Assembly (NCBI GenBank): GCA_030374735.1
Contig: JASCIV010000259.1
Location: 1-28,340, forward strand
Source of the DNA: Gracilaria caudata
Taxonomy: Eukaryota; Rhodophyta; Florideophyceae; Gracilariales; Gracilariaceae
Direction: 5' to 3'
DNA: 28,340 nt
The notes below the pieces were generated by a model. It saw only the letters and a program-made list of their open reading frames with translations. It was not told the DNA's origin and made no database searches. This document shows, piece after piece, positions 8,256 through 18,900 of the stretch (positions are counted from its first letter, which is position 1; each line of letters opens with the position of its first letter). A program made the position numbers and the translations under genes.

Positions 8256-11018
8256 ATGACTCTTCGAGTTCTAAATGTTGCCGAGAAGCCTTCGGCCGCC
8301 AAGGAAATTATGAATGTTCTAAAGGGGAACGAGCAAGCACAGAGTCGCCACGGGCAATCTCGCTTTAACCCAATATACGAGTTTAACATGTCAGTACAAG
8401 GACGTCCATCACTGATGATATTCACGTCTGTTACTGGCCACATCAAGAGTACCGATTTTGAACAAAGGTTTCGCAAATGGGGTTCATGCGATCCTTCTCA
8501 GCTGTTGGCCCCAGACCAAACTCGCGTCGAATGGTATGTTTCTGAAGAGAGACGTCCCCTTGCGAACACCTTGGGCACAGAGGCCCGCAGAGCAGATTGG
8601 TTGATTCTTTGGCTCGATTGCGATTCTGAGGGTGAGCGAATTGCCGTAGATGTGGCAGACATTTGCAAGGAAGCAAAACGATCAATAGTCGTGAAACGCG
8701 CTAGGTTTTCGGCAATGACAAGAGGAGACCTTTTCCGTGCAGTGAATCAACTTGACGTGCCGAACGAACGCGTAGCCCAGATGGTGGCAACTAGGCAGGA
8801 GATAGACTTGCGCGCTGGCTCTGCTTATACTCGATATTTGACCAAACAGCTGGAGAAATACGCATTGACTGATATGGATAAGCAAGTCATAAGCTATGGC
8901 CCCTGCCAGTTTCCTACCCTTGGCTTGGTTGTTGACCGCTGGTTGAGAATCCAGAACTTTGTGAGCCGACCATTCTGGGTTTTCGAGCTAGTCTTGAGAG
9001 GTTGTCAAGTGCCCTTAGAATGGTTCCGCAAACAGCTATTTGACGAGTACAGTGCTATGACTTTATACGAACTCTGTGCAGAGGAAGCTCATGCCGATGG
9101 CAACGTAGCGACTGTCAAACGCGTCAACAAGAGAGTAAAGACGCGTTGGAGACCGCTTCCTTTGTCAACAGTCGAGCTTCAGAAAATAGCAGCTCGTTCC
9201 CTTCGCATTAATTCTCATCGAACAATGGAAATCGCCGAGGCACTGTACAACAAAGGTCTCATAAGCTATCCTAGAACAGAGACAAATCGCTTTTCCAGGA
9301 CGTATGACCTCAAAGGTCTAATCCAGAAACAAGTTAACCATACTACATGGGGTTCCTTTGCTGAACGACTGTTGTCACCAGCCACAAACCAGGATCCAGT
9401 GACCTTCACATGGCCGCGGGCTGGTCCTCAGGATGATGGAGCACACCCTCCTATTCATCCAACACAGGAGGCTCCACTTTCGTTTGATTCCCCGGATCAT
9501 GCGCGAGTTTATGAGTACATTACGAAGCGTTTCCTGGCAACCTGTTCAATTGATGCTGTTGGATCAGAGACTCGAACGGATGTGTTAGTTGGGAGCGCCG
9601 AGTTCTTCACAGCAAAAGGTCTTATAGTGGAACAGAGGGGTTATTTAGAAGTAATACGCCCTTTTGAACAATGGACGAACAAAGAGATGCCTCTCTCTCT
9701 TTTGGAATTGAATTCACATATTCCGATCGAATCCTTTACGTTCCGTCGGAGTCAAACGCAACCTCCTCCTCTCCTTCAAGAGGCGGACCTAATAGCATTG
9801 ATGGACCATCACGGTATCGGTACGGATGCCACTATTGCTGAACATATTCAAAAGGTTCAAGATCGGAGATATGTTGAAAAGCTTGCGCCAGGTCGTTTTT
9901 CCCCAACTGAGATAGGGAAAGCACTTGTAATAGCGCATGAGCAATGCCAGATACACCTCGCTCGTCCGCATATGAGAGCAAAGCAAGAGAACGAACTGAA
10001 GCGTATACTGAATGGGGAAGTTGAGGCATCTCAAGTTCTGCGAAGGGCTTTGGAAGAGTACAGTGCAAAACTGAGCCATCTAAAGACGAGGAGGACTATA
10101 TTGCACACCGTTTTTTCTCAACACTTTTCCGAAGCCGTCACATCGCCTGCGACGACAATCTCCCCTAGTTTCTCTCGCTGTGCTTGCGGACAGACAATGC
10201 GTTTAATGGGCCGTAGGCGGGTGAACACTGGCTCCTCCACGAGAGGACGACATGACGGGAGAGGACGAGGAAGATCCCGCGGTAGGCGTGTTGGAAGTCG
10301 ATATCAACCCAACGGAAGTAGTGAATGGAATGAGAGGTCAGCTTTATGTCAAAGCTGTGACAAAACTCTTAAGCTACCACGAAACGGTGCGTTGGAACCC
10401 ATAGACAAAACTTGTCCAATATGCAACTACCAAGTTGTCGAAGTCACCCTGAACCCGAATTCGAGAAAACATACTGTTTGTCCCTTCTGCATGAATGAAC
10501 CACCAAATGATTTATCCATTAATCCTGAACGCAAAGAAAGTGAGTATCGCTGCTTTCACTGCACACATCCCACTTGCACGCTTGCAAAGGGGACACCTGC
10601 CAACCTAAATAACGTTGCGCTTTGTCCAAAATGCAACGGCTCTTGCGTCGTTCGTGTAGGTCGAGATGCAGGAACCAAATTCATCAGGTGCACTACGTCT
10701 CAGACCTGCGATTTTGTTTACTGGTTTCCAAATGGATCGATAGATGACATTCAAGCCGACGGAGAAACGTGCCCGTCATGTCGATCAAAGCTTCTGAGGG
10801 TAATCTGGAGAACAAGAGCGGTACCTCCCGGTCTGGGTAATTTTTGCGGGTGTATATGGTGTGACCAACGCTGGGCAAGTATGATGACTGCTATTGGAGA
10901 GCAACGTTGTATTCCACGACCCCCACATCCAGGTAGCCGTCGGAACTTTGTTTCGTCCGGAAGACAACGACGTGGAAGTAATTTCCAACGGCAGTATCGT
11001 GGTCGTTCGCTTCGTTGA
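8256..11018 (+). CDS. TOP3A: DNA topoisomerase III alpha (type IA)
   Basis: A 920-residue type IA topoisomerase that passes single strands and, with RecQ helicases and RMI1 in other eukaryotes, dissolves double Holliday junctions. The Toprim domain starts at NVAEKPSAAK and carries the acidic triad Asp121-Cys-Asp123-Ser-Glu125. The catalytic tyrosine is Tyr338 in LISYPRTETNRF. SYGPCQFPTLG and YEFN.....G..S.MIFTSVTGH are alpha-type rather than beta-type. After the core comes an RG-rich stretch (about 655-685), then several CxxC zinc-ribbon pairs (CPICN, CPFCM, CFHC, CPKCN, CPSC, CGCIWC) and a basic tail. Such C-terminal zinc modules are usual for TOP3A. I chose the ATG at 8256, five codons inside a GTG-opened frame, because the family core begins immediately after it. 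Confidence 0.95.
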   Translation: MTLRVLNVAEKPSAAKEIMNVLKGNEQAQSRHGQSRFNPIYEFNMSVQGRPSLMIFTSVTGHIKSTDFEQRFRKWGSCDPSQLLAPDQTRVEWYVSEERRPLANTLGTEARRADWLILWLDCDSEGERIAVDVADICKEAKRSIVVKRARFSAMTRGDLFRAVNQLDVPNERVAQMVATRQEIDLRAGSAYTRYLTKQLEKYALTDMDKQVISYGPCQFPTLGLVVDRWLRIQNFVSRPFWVFELVLRGCQVPLEWFRKQLFDEYSAMTLYELCAEEAHADGNVATVKRVNKRVKTRWRPLPLSTVELQKIAARSLRINSHRTMEIAEALYNKGLISYPRTETNRFSRTYDLKGLIQKQVNHTTWGSFAERLLSPATNQDPVTFTWPRAGPQDDGAHPPIHPTQEAPLSFDSPDHARVYEYITKRFLATCSIDAVGSETRTDVLVGSAEFFTAKGLIVEQRGYLEVIRPFEQWTNKEMPLSLLELNSHIPIESFTFRRSQTQPPPLLQEADLIALMDHHGIGTDATIAEHIQKVQDRRYVEKLAPGRFSPTEIGKALVIAHEQCQIHLARPHMRAKQENELKRILNGEVEASQVLRRALEEYSAKLSHLKTRRTILHTVFSQHFSEAVTSPATTISPSFSRCACGQTMRLMGRRRVNTGSSTRGRHDGRGRGRSRGRRVGSRYQPNGSSEWNERSALCQSCDKTLKLPRNGALEPIDKTCPICNYQVVEVTLNPNSRKHTVCPFCMNEPPNDLSINPERKESEYRCFHCTHPTCTLAKGTPANLNNVALCPKCNGSCVVRVGRDAGTKFIRCTTSQTCDFVYWFPNGSIDDIQADGETCPSCRSKLLRVIWRTRAVPPGLGNFCGCIWCDQRWASMMTAIGEQRCIPRPPHPGSRRNFVSSGRQRRGSNFQRQYRGRSLR

Positions 11019-11947
11019 CTACGTTATTCTTTTCGTTAGTACTCCAAATACTCAAATGATGTATCGCAGTACAAAGCTCTGGGATTTCATTAAATCAGAA
11101 TGGGCTTGCGATGATATCTCTTTTACACATGGACATTCTCAGCTGCGATGTAATCACGTGATTGACCTTTCCTATTCGTTTTTTTTAAGTACCAAACATA
11201 GCAATGTCAAAACGCAAGACATTGTCTCCAGTTACTCCTTATGTGAAAGACTCGGGCCGTACCCTTGTAATCTAGATACCCTGAACAAGAGAAGGGAGAA
11301 CTGGGTTTTTGTTCAATTCATTCTTGGCCTTTTAAGGTTGGCGAAGAGTCTTTTTTTTGTCGCACCGAGTATCTGTAATAAGTATAGAAGTTCAAAATCA
11401 GAGCTCACAAACGAATGAGGCACACATCACTAATACCACTTTCAACCCCCCTTCAAAGAACCCTTATGAGGCCAAGCATTTCATTATACAGTAACCCCAA
11501 AATTAGATTCGCCGATTGCAGTGGAAATCGATGAACTGAACATCAGGTGCCCTTCCTAACAGCAGGCGTCAAATCATTGTCGAAATAGAAAGAGAGGAAT
11601 AATTATTGTCTACACGGAGACTATCAGAGGCCTTTCGCTGCCCCTCCGAGGTGTCTGTGTTGTTGAACGTCTTACAGAGGTTCCTCAGTCGAAAAACCTT
11701 TGTATCCTCCACGAAGTGAGACATCGTTACACGCTCCAGTGATACAAAACCTTAAGTACTTTGTTATTGTGGAATTTACTGGTTCTTCACCAATTCGCCG
11801 ACTGTAGGAGACAAACTTATTCACGACTATCGAAGAAGAGTAGCATCTGCAAAGATTCGACAGATCATTTACTTGTTATTCTATCCATATCTGTCTTTGA
11901 GTCGAGCTCCGAAGCCTTTCCTTTCGAAAGAAGCACAGGCAGTATTG
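11019..11947. other. Intergenic, TOP3A to subtilase
   Basis: About 930 bp between two plus-strand genes. It should contain the TOP3A 3' UTR and the protease promoter. A frame open from inside the TOP3A end to 11418 has no recognisable domain and biased composition, so I do not call it. A perfect 12-bp palindrome, AATCACGTGATT, lies at 11152-11163. The protease frame extends back to 11873 only through a TTG codon. Confidence 0.45.
11152..11163. promoter_or_regulatory. 12-bp palindrome containing CACGTG (possible bHLH/bZIP site)
   Basis: AATCACGTGATT is its own reverse complement and is centred on CACGTG, the core recognised by many eukaryotic bHLH and plant G-box bZIP proteins. It lies 134 bp past the TOP3A stop codon and about 790 bp before the protease start, so its target, if any, is uncertain. 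Confidence 0.3.
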
Positions 11948-14419
11948 ATGAACATTCCATCTATATTAATTCCAATCTTTATCTTATTGTTCTCACCATT
12001 TGCTGTGTATGTTAAGAGTATTCCAACTCTGTATCCGGGTTCTATAATTGTGAATTCTACTGTTGGGTTGCCAAGGATCATTGAAGTAGATGGGGTCACT
12101 AAAGGCGGCCAATTTGTTTTTAAAGTTGATGCTCGTCAGCTAAATGCTCTCCAAGGTGAAGGGGTACGGAGTACTATATCTGTTTCCACTTGTTCTGAAG
12201 AATACGATTTGGATACTATTCTGTTGGCTTTTGAAGAAAACCCTCTTATCGCAGATAGTCCGAATAGATTGAAATGGATAGAGGCGAACGACAATGACTG
12301 TGGCCTCCAGTCTACTATCGAGATTTTGACCACTTCGCTTCCAGTTTATGTTATTCTAGCTGGTTACCGAGGTACAGAGGGGCCGTTTGAAGTGCGAGTT
12401 AATGCCGTGAAGCGCATTCCAACTGGTAGTATCCCTTGGGGTTTGGATCGAATTGACCAGAGACATCTGCCCTTGGATGGACAATTTTCGGTACTTAAAG
12501 GTGGACATGGCGTATTTGTATACGTGCTTGACTCGGGTATACGAACATCGCACAAAGAGTTCGAAAGCCACAGACAATCTTCACGGGCCATCTCTGGCGT
12601 TGATATTGTCGATCGGAAGCGTGTGTTTACTGATGAAACTGGTCATGGTACTCATGTTGCAGGGATTGTGGGGGGAAGTTCTTATGGTGTCGCAAAGAAC
12701 GCGACTCTAATATCGGTGCGGGTCATTGATCGAAATGGACGCGGATATACCAGTCGCCTTATTGAGGGACTTCAGTGGACACTGAAAGATATGCAGAATA
12801 ACAATCGCACTCCAGCTTTAGTCGTCATGTCTTTAAGTACAAAGTACTCAGCAAGTTTAAATGACGCTGTCGAAAAAACCGCCGAAGCCGGTGTAGTGGT
12901 CATTACGGCCGCTGGAAACTCGGGAAATGACAGTTGCTTGTTCTCCCCAGCTTCGAGCAAATCGTCAATATCTGTTGGCGCAACAAGGAAGGATGATACG
13001 CGCGCAGAGTATTCGAACTTCGGACAGTGTCTTGACATATATGCCCCTGGAGATTCGATTACTTCCGCATGGCATACAGGTGATGAAGCTGAAAAAACTC
13101 TCTCGGGGACTTCTGCATCATGTCCTCATGTGGCGGGAACTGTCGCGGTACTGCTTGCAGAAAATCCTACAATGACTCCAGCTGAAATACAATCGGTGTT
13201 GTACTCCACTGCTACGTTTTCAGTTGTGGGGAACCATAGCACTGATCATACGCCGAACACAACGAATCATCGACTGAGCCCCACGGAAAGTAACAGGCTA
13301 GCGTATGTCAGAGCTATTCCCTCTCTACCCACTGATGGTGACCCTAAAGAAGGAACAATGTACATATACGTCATCTATGCTTTGACCACTTCGACCTTTT
13401 TGACGGACGGTTGCGACCTTTCTCCGATCAAGAGATCTCCCATCGCTGAACTTTTCGAGTCTCATGGAATAGCATCATCAATTGATACGACAGTAACCCT
13501 CAAAATGTGCTGCACACCCGGTTCTAGTCGAGTTGACGGCTGTGATGTCGAAGGACCCTGGAATGTTACTCGAATGATTGTTCGTCTGCAGACTGGTGAT
13601 ATTCTTGCGGGTGCATTGTTCGAGTTTCTTTCTGATTTCACAAAGTCTCAACACAAAACTCTAGTCCTGGAGATGCTTCTAGAAACAAAGGTGTGGTTGC
13701 TAGCGGAACCGTGGGTGGTTGACGCGAGAGGCTTGAAATACTGGACCGCCCCAACGATCATGCAGCCTGAACAGAGCAAGCTCCCAACATCAGTAATAAT
13801 TTCAATCTCAGTGGCTCTGAGTGTGTCACTGTTTCTGGGGTTCTTGGCCTGTGGATATTTGTACTACAGGAAAAAGGAATCAAGGGAAATTGCTGAACAA
13901 GAGGCCTTCCGGAATATGGCGGCGAAGTTTGAATTGTCAGATGGGAAGCAAAGCAATCTGGCTAATATTGAAACCGACGTTTGTATCGAGTATCAAAAAG
14001 AGGGGATAAAGCGAACAAACACGGAAGTCAACGAAAACATGTTTAGAAATGCAAATCCAGATTTAGCTTTACCAACACCACGACAACCACTTGTCTTCTC
14101 TCCGGCAGGACCTCAAAGTGTACGGACAAACCGAAAACAGAGGAGCGCTTTGTCCAGCTTTTTAGGTGAATGGGGCCAACAAACTCAAAATGGAACCAGA
14201 GAAAGAGGTGCTGGTTCGTTTTCGTTGCGGCGTCTACCCTTTGGTCCGAAGTTCCCATCGTTTATTACAAAGCTAACCACACCTCGAAGCACCAATGCAG
14301 GCATACGGACATCAGCGGCAAAAGAAACCAATAGACCAACACGTCAACCGGGGTTTTCGAAGCAAAAAGCAGACGAGAACAGCTTGGATATCGCGCCAAA
14401 TATAAATGAATCTGCGTGA
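11948..14419 (+). CDS. Secreted-then-anchored subtilisin-like serine protease (S8, proteinase K-like)
   Basis: An 823-residue protein with an N-terminal signal peptide (hydrophobic 4-22). Residues about 40-155 form a beta-rich module with TCSEEYDLDTILLAF, NDNDCG and YVILAGYRGTEGPFEV. It resembles bacterial-type pre-peptidase (PPC) domains. The S8 catalytic domain (about 160-430) has Asp195 in VLDSG, His233 in GHGTHVAG, oxyanion Asn324 in AAGNSG and Ser389 in GTSASCPHVAG, so it should be active. A further cysteine-containing luminal region (about 465-610) precedes one transmembrane helix (about 615-640). A basic cytosolic tail of about 180 residues completes a type I topology. No classical I9 propeptide is visible. 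Substrate and compartment (cell surface or endomembrane) are unknown. The start is the ATG directly before the signal peptide. Confidence 0.92.
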   Translation: MNIPSILIPIFILLFSPFAVYVKSIPTLYPGSIIVNSTVGLPRIIEVDGVTKGGQFVFKVDARQLNALQGEGVRSTISVSTCSEEYDLDTILLAFEENPLIADSPNRLKWIEANDNDCGLQSTIEILTTSLPVYVILAGYRGTEGPFEVRVNAVKRIPTGSIPWGLDRIDQRHLPLDGQFSVLKGGHGVFVYVLDSGIRTSHKEFESHRQSSRAISGVDIVDRKRVFTDETGHGTHVAGIVGGSSYGVAKNATLISVRVIDRNGRGYTSRLIEGLQWTLKDMQNNNRTPALVVMSLSTKYSASLNDAVEKTAEAGVVVITAAGNSGNDSCLFSPASSKSSISVGATRKDDTRAEYSNFGQCLDIYAPGDSITSAWHTGDEAEKTLSGTSASCPHVAGTVAVLLAENPTMTPAEIQSVLYSTATFSVVGNHSTDHTPNTTNHRLSPTESNRLAYVRAIPSLPTDGDPKEGTMYIYVIYALTTSTFLTDGCDLSPIKRSPIAELFESHGIASSIDTTVTLKMCCTPGSSRVDGCDVEGPWNVTRMIVRLQTGDILAGALFEFLSDFTKSQHKTLVLEMLLETKVWLLAEPWVVDARGLKYWTAPTIMQPEQSKLPTSVIISISVALSVSLFLGFLACGYLYYRKKESREIAEQEAFRNMAAKFELSDGKQSNLANIETDVCIEYQKEGIKRTNTEVNENMFRNANPDLALPTPRQPLVFSPAGPQSVRTNRKQRSALSSFLGEWGQQTQNGTRERGAGSFSLRRLPFGPKFPSFITKLTTPRSTNAGIRTSAAKETNRPTRQPGFSKQKADENSLDIAPNINESA

Positions 14420-14601
14420 TTTGGAAACTTGCGACGTATCGATGTGCAATTTCGGTGGTGGCGGGCTAGTAGACAACGGGGAAATGAGTTACAGGGTCAA
14501 AAGTTTGGCTGAACCATGTACCTTCGTAGTTCTTCAATATAAAATATACCCCGCGGTAACAGTGACCGGACTCCGAATGCTGCAAAATTGTGTAGCATCG
14601 C
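14420..14601. other. Short convergent 3' interval
   Basis: 182 bp between the stop codons of the subtilase (+) and the methyltransferase (-). It presumably holds both 3' UTRs. Nothing distinctive is seen. Confidence 0.5.
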
Positions 14602-15522
14602 TCACACGATAGGTTTGATCCCGGAGAGAAAATATGTCCCACTGGGTCGTTGAGAATCCCATCGCCCGTAGTTTGCACTTGGTTCACCGTAAGAATCTGT
14701 AGCGATCAGGTTAAACCCATATTCTTGAAGGAAGCGCTCAGGATCAGGGATGCAACTACGGAAGGCCGGTCCTGTCTTGTTCTTCGGTGGTGCCCGTAGC
14801 GCTGATGCACACAATACACTTCCCGGTGAGCTCAATGTACGCAATTTGCGAAACAATTCCTTGACTTGGTCATCTGTAAAGTAATACACAATCCCTTCCA
14901 AAACCCAGATGGTTCGTACTCTTTCCGTGTCAAATCCAGCTTGTAAGAGTTCTTCAACCCACTGATTGGAGAGCAAACTGGATCCGATTCGCACTATAGA
15001 GGCAGCTCGTAACCGCGGGGCAGGCTGTATACCAGCTAAACGCTCTTCCTTTGATTTGACGACCTCATCGACATCTACTTCATAACATGACACCAATGGC
15101 GTGATACACTCTAGGCGATATGGGCGCATATCCATACCTGCACCGAGCGATACCAGTTGACTTTGGTCATATCTCCCGGTATGTCTTCCGACAAAATCAT
15201 CGAAATACTTCGTCCGAATAGGAATCCTGCTACTGACTTTTTTCCCACGAGGGCGTTTCGACATAGCATCTTCTCCTGCCAAAACTTTGGCGTAGATGTC
15301 CCGAAAGAGAGCATCCGGTCGCTCTGTTTCTCGCGCCCGAAGTGATGCACATTGTTCCGCTGAAACGATGACTCGCCCTTGTTCATACGTATCCGTATGT
15401 TTTCGAGATGACAAGAAACGAGAAAGTTTTGTTTTAAGGGCATTTGTGAGGCGAAGGATTCCAGAGAGTAAGAGACTGTGATGCTGATCAGAGCAAGGGA
15501 ACGGCGAATCTTCAACGATCAT
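14602..15522 (-). CDS. SAM-dependent methyltransferase, LCM/TIGR00027-like
   Basis: A 306-residue protein with the signature of the leucine-carboxyl-methyltransferase-like superfamily often annotated as 'putative S-adenosyl-L-methionine-dependent methyltransferase'. It has RTKYFDDF (103-110), the SAM-binding glycine motif VSLGAGMDMRPYRL (124-137), the acidic YEVD after strand 2 (147-150) and WVLEGIVYYF (206-215). The usual Asp-Leu that follows strand 3 is not obvious (RIGSSLL at 178-184). An extension of about 45 residues precedes the domain; it is Ser/Leu/Lys/Arg-rich and could be a targeting peptide. Family members methylate proteins or small molecules, so the substrate cannot be told from sequence. 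It lies 404 bp downstream of the MenF-MenD gene on the same strand. It is not the MenG/UbiE family that performs the last phylloquinone step. Confidence 0.82.
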   Translation of the reverse strand: MIVEDSPFPCSDQHHSLLLSGILRLTNALKTKLSRFLSSRKHTDTYEQGRVIVSAEQCASLRARETERPDALFRDIYAKVLAGEDAMSKRPRGKKVSSRIPIRTKYFDDFVGRHTGRYDQSQLVSLGAGMDMRPYRLECITPLVSCYEVDVDEVVKSKEERLAGIQPAPRLRAASIVRIGSSLLSNQWVEELLQAGFDTERVRTIWVLEGIVYYFTDDQVKELFRKLRTLSSPGSVLCASALRAPPKNKTGPAFRSCIPDPERFLQEYGFNLIATDSYGEPSANYGRWDSQRPSGTYFLSGIKPIV

Positions 15523-15926
15523 GGCTATTTATGAACCTTGGAACGCTTTAAGAAAGATTGTCGAGATGTGGCTTTTGGGGGCATTTGTTACGTGCACCAC
15601 GAGATACAGCTTGCCAAGCTGAGCTTGGTAAAAAGGCGTCTTCTCAATGTGCTCTATAATATATATCTCTTTCTCTTTTACGAGTACGTACGTTAATTTG
15701 CTCGTACGTAGTGGTTTGCTAAAGGCCCCAACAGTGTAATACATACCTTGATGTGTAGTCATTTTTGACTGATAGTGAGATTATTCGACTTACGAGAGAA
15801 GATAGGGAAGCGGATTCATAGGTGGCAACTAGTCCCATAGCAAACAATTTGTGCGCGCACTTTCTGCGTCTCGATTACGTAATTACAACATAAGTATAGG
15901 GCTCGGAAAATGGACGGAAACTCAAA
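15523..15926. other. Intergenic, methyltransferase promoter side
   Basis: 404 bp between two minus-strand genes: 3' UTR of MenF-MenD and promoter of the methyltransferase. A GTACGTA-rich patch at 15679-15710 includes a 6-bp inverted repeat (TACGAG/CTCGTA) around a 16-base spacer. A 77-codon minus-strand frame (15529-15762) has no recognisable content. Confidence 0.4.
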
Positions 15927-18900
15927 TCAAGGAAACGTTTGTAGCAAAACTGAAGCCATCTTCGCTTCTACGAGTTTCGCGATTCTCTTGTGGATAGCTG
16001 CATTCAGTCCGTGATCCTTTGGAACAAGGGCTTCAATCACGCGATGCCTTTCTGAAGTACTACTTATGGCAGATACTAGTTCAGAAACGGTTCTGGCTGG
16101 AATATAGTCAATTCCGAACATGGAACAAGCGTATCTGAAGCCAACGCCATGAGCGGTATCAAACACTGGCGAGAAGAGATCACGATGCTTAGCAATGGGC
16201 AGCATCGAAAAAATGCCCCCACCACCGTTGTTGATGACCACAACAGTTACACAAACAGGAATATGGCTATCCCTCTCTCGTAGAAGATGCAGAGCATTAA
16301 GGTCATGAATCATGGACATATCGCCAACCACCACAGTGACGTCCATCTTGAGCCCAATTCCAAATCCAATACCGGTAGAAAGAAGTCCATCAATTCCGCT
16401 TGCCCCCCGATTTGCTGCTACTCGGAGCATAAGGCTGTCCGTCCTTATGCCAGCAAAGCAATCGAAATCTCGGATTGGCATGGAGTTCCCAATAAAGAGC
16501 GCAGAAGAACCAGGAAGATGTTTAGTGATTATTCTAGCACAATATGGCTCCGTCAACTCCTCTTCCCTGTTGAACATTAATGACTCATTCAGGAATTCAT
16601 CCATCAATTCTGACAGTTGTTTCAACTTCCCCATTTTGTCATGAACAGATTCTCTACAGATTTCATTTTCGTTCATTCCACTGCTGACCAAGGAATCATG
16701 ACTTTGATGCCTCACTCTCTTGGGGCTGTTCTCTTCAATCATGGCTAGGAACATGGGAATGTCACCATCAATTCTGTGTGTGACCGTCAGCGATGGGTCT
16801 GATGGCCTTAAACTAGGTGATACGATCACATGAACAAACCTGTCGTCAACACAACTGCTTTCCTGGATCATGCCCAGAAGCCGTTTGGATGTTATTCGTT
16901 CTCCGAATTGCAAAACGGCAAGGAAAGACATACGGGTCTTGAACAGTGTGGAGCACAGGAGAAGATCTGCGTAATGTATGAGATTCGGAAACTCTTTGCA
17001 GACACGAATGCCGCCACAAATGTCAGATATTATCGGCCAGTTCAGACAGTCGGCAATTTCACGAAGTGCCGCAGCTTCGTCCTCTGTGCGGATGGAACCG
17101 GAACCTCCGGCTACGATGATGACACCGTTCCTTTGGTTCCTCAGATCCTGTAACAATGCGGAAGAACCCTGAGGACTAGGGCAGAAAGTTCGCTGTACAC
17201 CTTTGACCACTCCTCTTGATGCATTGTTATCGAATCCGTATACCATGCCAGGGTTCAAAGAGTGGCGCCAGCGACTGCCAGCGGTAGCAATGTACTGCCG
17301 ATCCCAAGCTTGGTCATCGGGAGCAAGGTTTTCTCGAAACATCATGTTAATGTGAACTGGACCTCTTGGACAAGTTGTATGACCAAGCCCTCTTGAACGA
17401 GTGCTGCTACCACTCATTCTAACAGCTAAATCAACATTCTTTAATAAGTACCTCAGAGGTACCTCCTCGGTCGGACATGGAACATCAGTCGACCACAGCA
17501 CGTAAGTACCAAAAATCCCAACTTGGTTAATAGTTTGGTTAGCTCCCACATCTCGGAGCTCAGGGGGTCTGTCTGCGGTTAGTAGAATGAAAGGAAGAGA
17601 ATCGGTGCTTGCCTCGACTGCAGCGGGTAGTAGATTTGCCACAGCTGTTCCAGAGCTAGTAATCACAGCCGCCGCACGGCTCGTTGCGCGCGCAAAACCT
17701 ACTGCGAGAAATCCTGCCCCACGCTCATCGTGGCTGACGAAATATTTGGAGTACCGTGATGTAACTGCCGCTACGGCCAGCGGAGCAGAACGGGAACCAG
17801 GGGCTATGAAGAATGTGTCTACGCCATTTCGACACAGTTCTTCTATGCAACACAAAGCCCACAACGAGTTAAGATTCGGTAGCAAATGCAGAGTAGAAGC
17901 ATCCGTGCACCTCTGTGACGGCATGTTCACTCCAGCAGCCTCAGAGTCACAAGTACGGCTTAAAAGATTAGACCTGTCATTCTCGTAGCATAGAGAGCTT
18001 CTTGATAGATGAATACTACATTTGCATATATTTCCGCGTGTTGGACCTTTGTCCATGCAAATAAATTTCTGTTGTACGAGACTTACCTCTCCTTCATCAT
18101 CCTCTGAGCTTCCTTTGACCATGTGGTCGGAGCAAAATGCCTTCCTACAATTGGCAAACGGCTGAGTTTCTGTGCGCTTCATTGAGAAAAGATCTGTGAA
18201 AGCTGACATCTTCAATTCTGTCTCGTCCCACTCCGACTTGCTTTCTGAACCAGCTACTATCCCGCTTCCAGCAAACGCAGTAAGCTCATTTTCGTTCAGA
18301 ACAGCAGACCTGATAGCTACGCAAAACTCGGCTGCCTCGGTCGAAAACCAGCCAAGAGGCCCTGCGAAAAGGCCTCGATCAAAACCTTCGAGCTCTCGAA
18401 TTTCAGCTTGGGTTTTCTCACACGGTAAGCCACAAACTGCTGGGGTTGGATGCATACGATGTAATACTTCGTATACTTCATCGGATGCATCTCGAAAGGA
18501 ACTGGGAAATCGACCATCAATCTTGGTCACGAGGTGCATGAGACGAGCGAGCTTTTTGACATATGGCCCACTGGTTTGGATATCAACGTTGCATTCGGAT
18601 AATATGTTACTGATATGATCAACAACGTATCGATGTTCGCCCAAGTTCTTCTTGTTCAAAAGCTGCTTTAGCTCCATTGCTTCCTTCTCATCCGACCCTC
18701 TCCGAACAGTCCCGGCGAGGGCTTCAGTCCTCAGTTCATGACCTTCGAGACGGAAAAGCATCTCTGGTGTGCAACTGATGAAGGCCTTTCCGGATGTCAT
18801 TTGAAGGCAGAAAAGATAGCTTCGCTGAACGTCACATGCCTCCTCAGAGATGTCTACATCATCTCCAAATGTGCGTGGATGATGCATAGTTTGATTTCCG

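Noticed and set aside
10894..11418. Plus-strand open frame of 174 codons at the end of TOP3A
   Set aside because: Overlaps the TOP3A C-terminus in another frame and has no recognisable motif.
11873..11947. Longer N-terminus for the subtilase from a TTG at 11873
   Set aside because: The ATG at 11948 is followed at once by a good signal peptide, and TTG initiation is unlikely here.
15679..15706. Inverted repeat TACGAG/CTCGTA as a possible hairpin terminator
   Set aside because: Only a 6-bp stem with a 16-base loop. Such terminators are not expected in a eukaryotic nuclear genome.
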